A DNA stretch of 9,002 nt. Origin: DATGHS01 sp035307785. GTDB lineage: Bacteria; Planctomycetota; Planctomycetia; Gemmatales; Gemmataceae. Below the pieces are notes generated by a model, which saw nothing but the letters and a program-made list of their open reading frames with translations, was not told where the DNA came from and did not search any database. The position numbers were made by a program, and so were the translations under genes. Within the stretch, counting starts at the first letter, position 1. Each line of letters opens with the position of its first letter. Below are positions 1 to 6,044 of this stretch, in pieces. The stretch lies in NCBI GenBank assembly GCA_035307785.1, contig DATGHS010000452.1, positions 1 to 9,002 on the forward strand, written 5' to 3'.

Positions 1-1364
1 CGCTGGGCCTGCTGCTGCTGGGGCTGGTGGGCGCGAGCGCCTGGACGGCCTGGGACTCGGCCCAGCATGCAAGGCTGCGCATTGCTCACCAGATCAACGG
101 CGTGGAGCAAACGCTCAGCACCGAGACCACCTATCCGCTGACCCAGCCGGTGCTCGAAGACATCAAGGGGCTGTCCGGGGCCGAATGTCTTTTGGTGGAA
201 CCGGATGGCCGTCGGATCGCGACATTCTCGGAACAGCCCGATGGGCTGCCGATTGCTTCCATCGAACGTGGCGAAGCGTCGCTCGGAAGTCGGACGTTGC
301 TTGCCGGTCGCGCCTATCTTTGCCGCGGCGTGATTTTGCGCGCGCCGCACAAGAATGCCGGCGCCACGCTTTATGTTCTCTATCCCGAATCGCAACTGGA
401 AGAAGCCGTCTGGCAGGCGATTCGGCCGAGCCTGATTGTGGGCCTGTTCGGCGGGCTCGTGGCCGTGGGCCTTATGCTGGAGGCAAGCTGGCGGCTGGTG
501 CGGCGCATTCGTGACCTGGAGCGGCGCACGAGCCTGATTGCCGGCGGCGACTTCAGCCCGATGCCGATGCCGCCGCGTAACGATGAGTTGCGCGATCTGG
601 CCCGCTCCGTCAATGAGATGGCGGAGAAGCTGGTGAAGTACCAGGAAGCGGTGGGCCGGTCGGAACGGGCCCGTCTGCTGGGGCAAGTTTCCAGTGGCCT
701 GGCGCACCAGCTTCGCAATGCCGTGACCGGCGCGAAATTGGCCGTTCAATTGCACGAACAATCGTGCTCAGGCGGCGACCACGAAGCGCTCGACGTGGCC
801 TTGCGGCAACTGGCCCGGATGAGCGCCGACCTGGAGCGTTTCTTCGACCTGGGCAAGAACGGGATGCACCGAGTGCCATGTTCGCTGACCGAGCTTGTGG
901 ATGAAGCGGTCTCGCTGCTGCAACCGCAATGCAACCATGCACACGTGAAGCTCGTTTGGAAGCGGCCGGAGGTCGAAGTTACGATTGCCGGCGACCGGGG
1001 CCAGCTTGCTCACATGATTTTGAATGTACTCGGCAACGCCGTGGAAGCCGCCAGCCCGGGCGGCGAGGTGGAAGTACGGCTGCAAAAAACGGAAGGGTCG
1101 GCAGCCATTGAGATATTCGATACCGGACGCGGCCCCGCTTCGGAAGTTGCCAGCCGCTTGTTCGAGCCATTCGTTACTGGCAAGCCGGAGGGCATCGGCC
1201 TGGGCCTGGTGGTCGCACGGCAAGTGGCGGAAGCGCACGGCGGCGGCATCCGCTGGTTTCGAGAGAAAGACCGGACCTGTTTTCGTATCGAGGTTGGTTC
1301 GGTTGATACACCGAGTGGAAGAGGAAGCCGCGAAATCGCAGTTGGTACGTCGAGTGCTGGTTGA
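1..1364 (+). CDS. Sensor histidine kinase, HAMP/HisKA/HATPase type (5' partial)
   Basis: Membrane sensor kinase that would autophosphorylate on His and pass the phosphate to the response regulator encoded next. The reading frame is open back to base 3, and its first codons give LGLLLLGLVG, part of a first membrane helix, so the true start lies upstream; a GTG at 27 is only the first possible start inside the window. Residues here are counted from that GTG. Residues 15-130 form an extracytoplasmic sensor region, 135-155 a second membrane helix, and 157-208 a HAMP linker. The H-box SGLAHQLRNAVTG carries the phospho-acceptor His227. The N-box has Asn333 and Asn337, the G1 box DTGRGPA starts at Asp365, and the G2 box GIGLGL spans 389-394. 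The stop TGA is at 1362-1364. The acidic residue normally following the His is Gln228 here. The H-box and single-pass sensor resemble kinases of the NtrB/ZraS/AtoS type, which fits the σ54 regulator downstream. The signal sensed is unknown. Confidence 0.93.
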   Translation, partial: LGLLLLGLVGASAWTAWDSAQHARLRIAHQINGVEQTLSTETTYPLTQPVLEDIKGLSGAECLLVEPDGRRIATFSEQPDGLPIASIERGEASLGSRTLLAGRAYLCRGVILRAPHKNAGATLYVLYPESQLEEAVWQAIRPSLIVGLFGGLVAVGLMLEASWRLVRRIRDLERRTSLIAGGDFSPMPMPPRNDELRDLARSVNEMAEKLVKYQEAVGRSERARLLGQVSSGLAHQLRNAVTGAKLAVQLHEQSCSGGDHEALDVALRQLARMSADLERFFDLGKNGMHRVPCSLTELVDEAVSLLQPQCNHAHVKLVWKRPEVEVTIAGDRGQLAHMILNVLGNAVEAASPGGEVEVRLQKTEGSAAIEIFDTGRGPASEVASRLFEPFVTGKPEGIGLGLVVARQVAEAHGGGIRWFREKDRTCFRIEVGSVDTPSGRGSREIAVGTSSAG

Positions 1365-1412
1365 CAGTACACATGCGCGAAACGCAAGCGGCCGGGGGTT
1401 GATGAGTAGCCG

Positions 1413-2834
1413 ATGTCTGATCACCATATCCTCATCATCGATGACGAAGAGGCCGTGGCCTGGTCGCTGCGCCGCGCGCTGGAGCGTGGCGGCTTCCGGG
1501 TGAGCGTGGCTTCTTCGGCGGAAGAGGGGCTGGAACTGGCCGGCCGCGAAAAACCGGACGTCGTCATTCTCGACGTTCGCCTGCCGGGCGTGGACGGCCT
1601 TTCCGCTTTGGGACGATTGCGCGAACTCACGCACGACGCGCCGGTGATCGTCATCACCGCTCATGGCAATCTGGCCACGGCCGTGCGGGCAGTAGAAGGC
1701 GGCGCCTTCGACTATTTGGCGAAGCCGTTTGACCTTTCGCAAGCGCTTGATGCGGTGGCCCGGGCATTGAGCCGGCGAGCAGTTACTGCGACCGAGCCTT
1801 CGCGTGTTGGGCCCACGCCCGCGGAAGAGATCATCGGCCACAGCCCCGCCATGCAGCGCGTCTTCAAGCAGATCGCCCTGGTGGCCCCTCGCGAAGCCAG
1901 CGTGCTCATCACCGGCGAAAGCGGCACCGGCAAGGAACTGGTCGCTCGTGCCATCCATCGCCACAGTGCCCGGCGCGATAAGCCGTTCATCCCGGTTCAC
2001 GTGGCGGCGCTGAATCCCAACCTCGTGGAAAGCGAACTCTTCGGCCACGTGAAGGGCGCCTACACCGGGGCCGCGCAGGGCCGGGAAGGCTTGCTCGCCT
2101 TGGCAAACGGCGGCACCTCTTTCCTCGACGAGGTAGCCGATATTCCCTTGCCGGTGCAGGCGAAGCTGCTGCGACTGCTGGAATTCAACGAAGTCTTTCC
2201 CGTAGGCAGCAACGTGCCCCAGCCGCTGAACCTGCGCATCCTCTCGGCCACGCACCGCGATTTGGCAAAGGAAGTGGCCGAAAGCCGGTTTCGCCACGAC
2301 CTGTTCTTTCGGCTGAACGGCTTTCAGATTCAGTTGCCGCCGCTGCGGGAACGCGGCGATGACATTGTGGAACTGGCCGAGCATTTTCTGAAGACAATCG
2401 AACCATCGGCGATGCCGCTGCCGGCCGCGACCGTGGCCTACCTGAAGTCGCGCGCTTGGCCGGGCAACGTGCGCGAATTGCGGCACGCCCTGGAGCATGC
2501 GTCGATCGTGGCCCGCGGCGGGCCGCTGCTGGCCGAACACTTCCCATCGCCGGTCGTCCCCGGCGAGCCGGCCGATCTGCAGAAGCAAATGGCCGCGCTG
2601 GTCCGCCTTTGGGTGCAGAAGCGCATCGAGGCCAGCCCCGGCGCCGAGCCGGCCAATCTGTACGAAGAGTTTCTGAACGTGGTCGAGCCGGCCCTGCTGG
2701 GCGAAGTCTTGGAGCGGCTTCAGGGCAACCGCCTGGCCGCGTCCCGCTGGCTCGGCCTCGCCCGCGCGACCGTGCGCAAGCTGATTGCGAAGTATTTCCC
2801 GGAACAATCGGCCGGCAGCGATAGCGAGGATTGA
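1413..2834 (+). CDS. σ54-dependent response regulator, NtrC/AtoC family
   Basis: Cytoplasmic transcription activator of 473 residues with the complete three-domain NtrC layout. The receiver domain (1-120) has the acidic pair Asp10/Asp11, phospho-acceptor Asp54, Thr82 and Lys104. The AAA+ domain (about 142-375) has Walker A GESGTGKE (168-175), the σ54-contacting loop GAYTGA (215-220, Tyr in place of the usual Phe of GAFTGA), Walker B FLDE (237-240) and the arginines of RFRHDLFFR (292-300). The C-terminal Fis-type helix-turn-helix lies at about 425-463, around GNRLAASRWLGLARATVRKL. All catalytic residues are present, so it should be an active ATPase that remodels σ54 RNA polymerase at distant enhancers. 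It starts 48 bp after the kinase stop, which implies co-transcription and a cognate pair. There is no strong ribosome binding site, only a G-run at 1394-1398. Its target promoters are not identifiable here. Confidence 0.96.
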   Translation: MSDHHILIIDDEEAVAWSLRRALERGGFRVSVASSAEEGLELAGREKPDVVILDVRLPGVDGLSALGRLRELTHDAPVIVITAHGNLATAVRAVEGGAFDYLAKPFDLSQALDAVARALSRRAVTATEPSRVGPTPAEEIIGHSPAMQRVFKQIALVAPREASVLITGESGTGKELVARAIHRHSARRDKPFIPVHVAALNPNLVESELFGHVKGAYTGAAQGREGLLALANGGTSFLDEVADIPLPVQAKLLRLLEFNEVFPVGSNVPQPLNLRILSATHRDLAKEVAESRFRHDLFFRLNGFQIQLPPLRERGDDIVELAEHFLKTIEPSAMPLPAATVAYLKSRAWPGNVRELRHALEHASIVARGGPLLAEHFPSPVVPGEPADLQKQMAALVRLWVQKRIEASPGAEPANLYEEFLNVVEPALLGEVLERLQGNRLAASRWLGLARATVRKLIAKYFPEQSAGSDSED

Positions 2835-3029
2835 CTCGCCGAATATTCTGGTGGCGCGAGCTGTCACTTTTTGTAACTTTTCGGGCGCAACGCGGATCAA
2901 GCCGTGAATTGCAACGCGGTGAATGGAGTTTTTTCGGGCTGCGGCGCCCTTCTACGGCCCAGGCGATAAGGTCTGCAACGCTGGCAACCGCGAGAATTCG
3001 ACTCGGCAAAGGCCGTTCGTCGCCCTGCC
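2835..3029. other. Convergent intergenic region
   Basis: This is the 195-bp gap between the 3' ends of the response regulator (+) and the WD40 gene (-). It holds no credible gene. Short direct repeats are visible: GCAACGCGG at 2887-2895 and 2911-2919, and TTTTCGGGC at 2878-2886 and 2931-2939. Weak hairpins occur at 2824-2839 (5-bp stem enclosing the regulator's stop codon) and at 2936-2949 (4-bp stem). Neither is followed by a convincing T-run, so no intrinsic terminator is called. Confidence 0.5.
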
Positions 3030-5564
3030 TCATCGATTCTGCCGTGACAGAGCAGTGCTAGCGGCTTTGGTCTCGGGGGCACTTGGATCGCCCGTTGCAA
3101 GGTCTTGCAGTAATTTGCACGCGGCCGGCGAGCCGATTCCCTCGAGTGCTTGCACCGCGCGCAGGAAGCGAATGGTTTCTGGCGGTACGATAAATGGCCC
3201 GGCCAGTAACCTCTCCATGCGACTGCGTTGCTCCGGCGATGGATTCGCTGCCAGCGCCGCTCGCAGTGCCGCTTCGCTGCGCTCGCCCAGCGCCGTTAAC
3301 GCTCTAGTCGCTGCTTCCCGTTTGGCGAAAACCGGATCATTCAGATCATTGAGCCATTGCTGCATTTTTTCTTTGGGAATCGGTTGGATCGGCTTCATTC
3401 GCTCACGCAGCATGGCAACGGCGTCGGCACCAGCGTCGGCGAGTCCCCACGCGGCCTTTATGCTTTTTGACGCCTTGGGTGAAATAAGAGCTTCCCACGC
3501 TGCGTCTTTCTCCGTCTGGGTCGAAAGCGGCGTGGGCTTCCGGGGCACCGGTGGCACCGACCACAAGAGCACCGTCGAATCGGGCATGGCGGTTGCAATG
3601 GTCTTGCCATCCGGAGTGAACTCGATGTGTGCGGTAAAGGAAAAGGCATAGATACTGCGCGCCACGCGCCCCAGGGAGTGCTTCCAAAGCTGCTCGCCCG
3701 TGGCAACGTCCCACCCGCACAGGCTATCCCAATCGGCGGTTGCCAGCGTTCTACCATCGGGGGAAAGCGCGATGCAGCCAAGTTCACCGGCCCGGACGCG
3801 GGCGAGCTGCTGGCCCGTGACTACATCCCATACCTGGGCGCCTTCATAAAAAGTTTGGACGCGCCGGTTGTCAGTTTGTTGCCGCGAAATGCCGGCGGCC
3901 ACGAAGTAACTATCGCGAGACACTGCGAATGACGGGCGTGACCACATCCCGCAATGGAAGCCCTCGGTTAGCATCAGTTGCCGCAAATCTCGATCCGTTC
4001 GAATACCCCTAATTCGGCCTTTTGGGCCGACGTACCAGGCACCATTCGGCGAAAGCGTGACATCATGGCCGACTTCTGGCACGTCGCGTACAAACACGAC
4101 CTTGCCGGATTGGGCCTCCCATGCCACCACCGCGCCCCTATCAGAACCAACATTGCCAAATCCGTTTGCCCAAATCACGCCCATTATGTTGCGACCATCG
4201 GAAGACACGCGACAAGAGGCTAAGGAGCCGTGTTCGCCAACCCAAGTGCCGGGTACCGGGATGGGCAGGCGATTCACTTCGTGCCCAGTGCCCGCCCCGA
4301 TTTGAACGAGTTCTTGACCATCACTAGCGAAAACATGCTCGCCATCTGGGGCGAAAGTAAGGACATTGATCCCGCGCTGGGACAGCGGAATGGTCAGAGA
4401 AAGCCGGCGTTTGGTCATGTCCCAGATGCGAACCGTGAGATCGTCGCCAAGCGTTGCCATTCGCCGACCGCTAGAGTCGAATGCTAGGCGCGAAATTCCG
4501 GCAGTATGGCCCAGGCCACGCTTGTCGGGCCACAACTCTTTTCCGGTGCTCAGATCCCAGCGCTGAAGTTCGCCGCCGCCTTGATAGATGCCGACAATTG
4601 ATTTGCCGTCGGGGGAAACCGCCAGCCAGCCGGCCATGTCGGGGAGTGAGAGCGTCTCCTTTCCAATAGCCGGGTCCCACACGCGCACGCCTTTCGGCTT
4701 GGTCCCGATCAAAACGCGACCATCGGGAAGTAAGGCGATCGTTTCTTCGCCGGTGAGCTTGGGCCACGTGTCGCCGGCCAAGCTGCCCCCTGTTGCCGCA
4801 TCCAAGCGTTGCAGAGTCACAACATTACCGAAGCTCCATCTTAAAAGTGATTTGCCGTCGGGAGATGGATGTACATCGGACCTTTTCGTCACCGTGCGGT
4901 GGATCCAGGGTTGTTTGCCCGTAGCCACGTCCCACATAAACAACTGCGTACCGTCCGTACTGTAAAGGCGCTTCCCATCTTGCGAAAGGATGACAGGGAA
5001 GTTAGTTGGATTGCCGATAGTCCGTTCTGCGCTGCGCGCTGGTTCCCACAAAACGAGCTTCCCGGTGCCCGACCCCTGCGTTGCCAGCGCCACCAAATCT
5101 CCGTCGAAAGAAATAGAGGCATTGATCACCCAAAAGCCGTCCGGCGGTTTCCAATGGCCGATTTCCTTTCCTGATTCCACATCCCAGGCGTGGTACGACC
5201 ATTGCGAATCCCAGATTTGGCCGACCAGCACTCGGCCATTCTGCGAGAAGTGCAATTGCTGGGGGCGCTTGCCCGGAAGTTGCGTGGTCTTGAGCAGCCG
5301 CCCGCTAGCCAAATCGTAAGTTCGCACAACAAGCGAATCGTCCACGTCGAGGAACGTCTTGCCGTCGGCGGCGATGGCGGAAGCGCTGCCCCAACTCGGC
5401 CGGCGAAACTGCACGGTGCCGAAGCGAGCAACCGCCCCATTCGGCAGCGGGTCGCCGTGGTTATCAACGCGCGGTGGATCTCCGGCGTTGGATTGGGCAA
5501 ACGTCGCCGCTGCGGCAACGAAGATGGCAATCATGCGGCCGGTGAAATGGAGCGAGTATCCCAT
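3030..5564 (-). CDS. Secreted WD40-repeat protein with C-terminal helical domain
   Basis: Exported 844-residue beta-propeller protein, probably periplasmic or cell-surface. I chose the ATG at 5562-5564 because a strong GGAGG Shine-Dalgarno sequence lies 8 bases upstream; a TTG at 5577-5579 overlaps that site and is unlikely to be used. Residues 1 to about 25 form a signal peptide (GRMIAIFVAAAATFA, with cleavage possible after TFA or SNA). The next segment, HGDPLPNGAVARFGT, matches a signature common in planctomycete WD40 proteins. About 14 blade-like units follow, ending in strands such as YHAWDVESGKE, LFMWDVATGKQ, VRVWDPAIGKE, VRIWDMTKRRL and LCGWDVATGEQ, often preceded by SPDGK-type turns. 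This is enough for two seven-bladed propellers (about residues 35-668). The final 160 residues are alpha-helical (DPVFAKREAATRAL, then a MERLLAGP stretch), a tail seen in many planctomycete WD40 proteins. No catalytic domain is visible. It probably serves as a protein-interaction scaffold, with partner unknown. It stands alone on its strand. Confidence 0.9.
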   Translation of the reverse strand: MGYSLHFTGRMIAIFVAAAATFAQSNAGDPPRVDNHGDPLPNGAVARFGTVQFRRPSWGSASAIAADGKTFLDVDDSLVVRTYDLASGRLLKTTQLPGKRPQQLHFSQNGRVLVGQIWDSQWSYHAWDVESGKEIGHWKPPDGFWVINASISFDGDLVALATQGSGTGKLVLWEPARSAERTIGNPTNFPVILSQDGKRLYSTDGTQLFMWDVATGKQPWIHRTVTKRSDVHPSPDGKSLLRWSFGNVVTLQRLDAATGGSLAGDTWPKLTGEETIALLPDGRVLIGTKPKGVRVWDPAIGKETLSLPDMAGWLAVSPDGKSIVGIYQGGGELQRWDLSTGKELWPDKRGLGHTAGISRLAFDSSGRRMATLGDDLTVRIWDMTKRRLSLTIPLSQRGINVLTFAPDGEHVFASDGQELVQIGAGTGHEVNRLPIPVPGTWVGEHGSLASCRVSSDGRNIMGVIWANGFGNVGSDRGAVVAWEAQSGKVVFVRDVPEVGHDVTLSPNGAWYVGPKGRIRGIRTDRDLRQLMLTEGFHCGMWSRPSFAVSRDSYFVAAGISRQQTDNRRVQTFYEGAQVWDVVTGQQLARVRAGELGCIALSPDGRTLATADWDSLCGWDVATGEQLWKHSLGRVARSIYAFSFTAHIEFTPDGKTIATAMPDSTVLLWSVPPVPRKPTPLSTQTEKDAAWEALISPKASKSIKAAWGLADAGADAVAMLRERMKPIQPIPKEKMQQWLNDLNDPVFAKREAATRALTALGERSEAALRAALAANPSPEQRSRMERLLAGPFIVPPETIRFLRAVQALEGIGSPAACKLLQDLATGDPSAPETKAASTALSRQNR

Positions 5565-5568
5565 GCGG

Positions 5569-5577
5569 CCTCCCTCC
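5569..5577 (-). promoter_or_regulatory. Ribosome binding site of the WD40 gene
   Basis: On the minus strand this reads GGAGGGAGG, ending 4 bases before the ATG at 5564, with the first GGAGG 8 bases away. It settles the start codon against the in-frame TTG five codons upstream. Confidence 0.8.
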
Positions 5578-5642
5578 AAAGAGAATCAGGAATTGAGTTG
5601 AAGTGTGTGAAGTCATTGATATGAAACGAAGCACGCAATTTC

Positions 5643-5765
5643 ATGCGAATTGTCCCGTGGGGGCGGATCGCCGGCACCGACCGGCACATCGACGCGCTGG
5701 TGTATGAGCTTTACGGGTTAACGAAGGAGGAGATTCGCATTGTGGAGGAAGGGACGGCGAAATAG
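5643..5765 (+). pseudogene. Relic of the 3' end of a restriction-modification DNA methylase gene
   Basis: A 40-codon frame (ATG 5643, stop TAG 5763-5765) whose last 27 or so residues include GTDRHIDALVYELYGLTKEE followed by IRIVEE. From memory, this closely matches the very C-terminus of many type IIG/Eco57I-like methylase-restriction proteins and other N6-adenine methylases, which end in forms like TDRQIDALVYELYGLTEEEI then VEG. Those proteins are many hundreds of residues long. Here an in-frame stop at 5622-5624 and the start of the WD40 gene leave no room for the catalytic domain or the target-recognition domain. I therefore read it as the surviving tail of a deleted gene; the ATG is probably incidental and the homologous part begins near 5664. 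The assignment rests on recognition of the motif, not on an alignment. Confidence 0.68.
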
Positions 5766-5774
5766 ACCAAACAT

Positions 5775-5793
5775 CGTCTCAATGATGGAGACG
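5775..5793 (+). repeat. Short perfect inverted repeat after the methylase relic
   Basis: CGTCTC (5775-5780) and GAGACG (5788-5793) form a 6-bp stem with a 7-base loop, starting 9 bases after the relic's stop codon. The position would suit a leftover terminator of the lost gene, but there is no T-run after it. Confidence 0.35.
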
Positions 5794-5806
5794 GCGACCT
5801 GCCAAC

Positions 5807-5823
5807 TGGCCCCGAAGGGGCCA
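5807..5823 (+). repeat. Outer left hairpin of the palindrome array
   Basis: Perfect 7-bp stem TGGCCCC/GGGGCCA around a GAA loop. Its inner 13 bases recur as the reverse complement at 5989-6001. Confidence 0.8.
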
Positions 5824-5829
5824 AATTCT

Positions 5830-5853
5830 AAAGCCCAGGGCGCTAGCCCTGGG
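5830..5853 (+). repeat. 24-bp palindromic unit, left copy
   Basis: AAAG followed by an 8-bp stem CCCAGGGC (5834-5841), loop GCTA, and GCCCTGGG (5846-5853). All 24 bases are repeated exactly, in inverted orientation, at 5957-5980. The AAAG is on one side only, which gives the unit a polarity; in REP systems such a flanking tetranucleotide can be part of what the transposase reads, but that role is only inferred here. Confidence 0.85.
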
Positions 5854-5875
5854 GTCGCGGTGGGCGATGGCATGA

Positions 5876-5932
5876 GCCCTGAAAGGGCGAAATAACGAGT
5901 GTGGCGAGCGAGATTATTGCGCCCCTTCGGGG
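5876..5932 (+). repeat. Inner palindromes between the array arms
   Basis: A hairpin GCCCT-GAA-AGGGC lies at 5876-5888 and a CCCC-TTC-GGGG hairpin at 5922-5932. Around the centre, GGGCGAAATAA (5885-5895) and TTATTGCGCCC (5914-5924) are inverted copies with one mismatch, so the middle section can also fold as a longer imperfect stem. The GAA/TTC loops match those of the outer hairpins. Confidence 0.65.
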
Positions 5933-5949
5933 GTTGGGTTTGGGTTGGG
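5929..5949 (+). other. G-quadruplex motif
   Basis: Four G-tracts of at least three bases separated by TT, TTT and TT, meeting the classical G3+N1-7 rule with very short loops. The G-rich strand is the coding strand of the transposase gene, about 96 bases upstream of its ATG. The motif sits between the inner TTC hairpin and the right array arm. Confidence 0.75.
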
Positions 5950-5956
5950 CATCTTA

Positions 5957-5980
5957 CCCAGGGCTAGCGCCCTGGGCTTT
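5957..5980 (-). repeat. 24-bp palindromic unit, right inverted copy
   Basis: CCCAGGGC (5957-5964), loop TAGC, GCCCTGGG (5969-5976), then CTTT. Together this is the exact reverse complement of 5830-5853. Confidence 0.85.
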
Positions 5981-5988
5981 AATATCAC

Positions 5989-6001
5989 GCCCCTTCGGGG
6001 C
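5989..6001 (-). repeat. Outer right hairpin of the palindrome array
   Basis: GCCCC-TTC-GGGGC, a perfect 5-bp stem and the inverted counterpart of the core of the hairpin at 5807-5823. It closes the array on the transposase side. Confidence 0.75.
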
Positions 6002-6044
6002 TTGGTCCCGTCGGAATCCGTTCCCAAGCAAAAGAGACATCATC

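Larger units (their letters stand above)
5807..6001. repeat. REP/BIME-like palindrome array forming a large inverted repeat
   Basis: The left arm (5807-5853) and right arm (5957-6001) are inverted copies of one two-hairpin unit, and further small palindromes lie between them. Each arm carries a GC-rich hairpin with core GCCCC-GAA-GGGGC (or its complement) and an 8-bp-stem hairpin built on CCCAGGGC/GCCCTGGG. The array ends 43 bases before the start of an IS200-like transposase gene. Clusters of alternating REP palindromes next to a single-domain tyrosine transposase are the known hallmark of REP/RAYT systems. No gene of its own is present; the frame running through it into the transposase (from 5901) translates only palindrome sequence. 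Confidence 0.8.

Noticed and set aside
768..2900. A 710-codon open frame on the minus strand across the kinase and response regulator genes
   Set aside because: It lies antisense to two genes with complete, correctly ordered family motifs, and its translation has no recognisable domain. Long antisense frames are common in GC-rich DNA.
2936..2949. Hairpin GGGC/GCCC next to a T-run (2929-2934) as a terminator
   Set aside because: The T-run precedes the stem on the + strand, and on the minus strand the RNA after the stem would be A-rich, so it fits an intrinsic terminator in neither direction.
2185..3033. A 282-codon minus-strand frame over the regulator's 3' end
   Set aside because: Arg/Pro/Ser-rich translation with no motif, antisense to the AAA+ and HTH coding region.
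2923..3651. A 242-codon + strand frame opposite the 3' part of the WD40 gene
   Set aside because: It is antisense to a gene with clear domain structure and its translation has no family features.
4078..4094. A TGGCACG stretch resembling the -24 part of a σ54 promoter
   Set aside because: The -12 part lacks the required GC at the right spacing, and the site lies inside the WD40 coding sequence.
5807..6001. CRISPR array as an explanation of the repeated palindromes
   Set aside because: Repeats are inverted rather than direct, there is no regular spacer length, and no cas gene is present.
5901..6044. N-terminal extension of the transposase frame to 5901
   Set aside because: These 48 codons translate the palindromes and the G-rich run. 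The family N-terminus begins at the ATG at 6045 and the protein is then the normal 150 residues.
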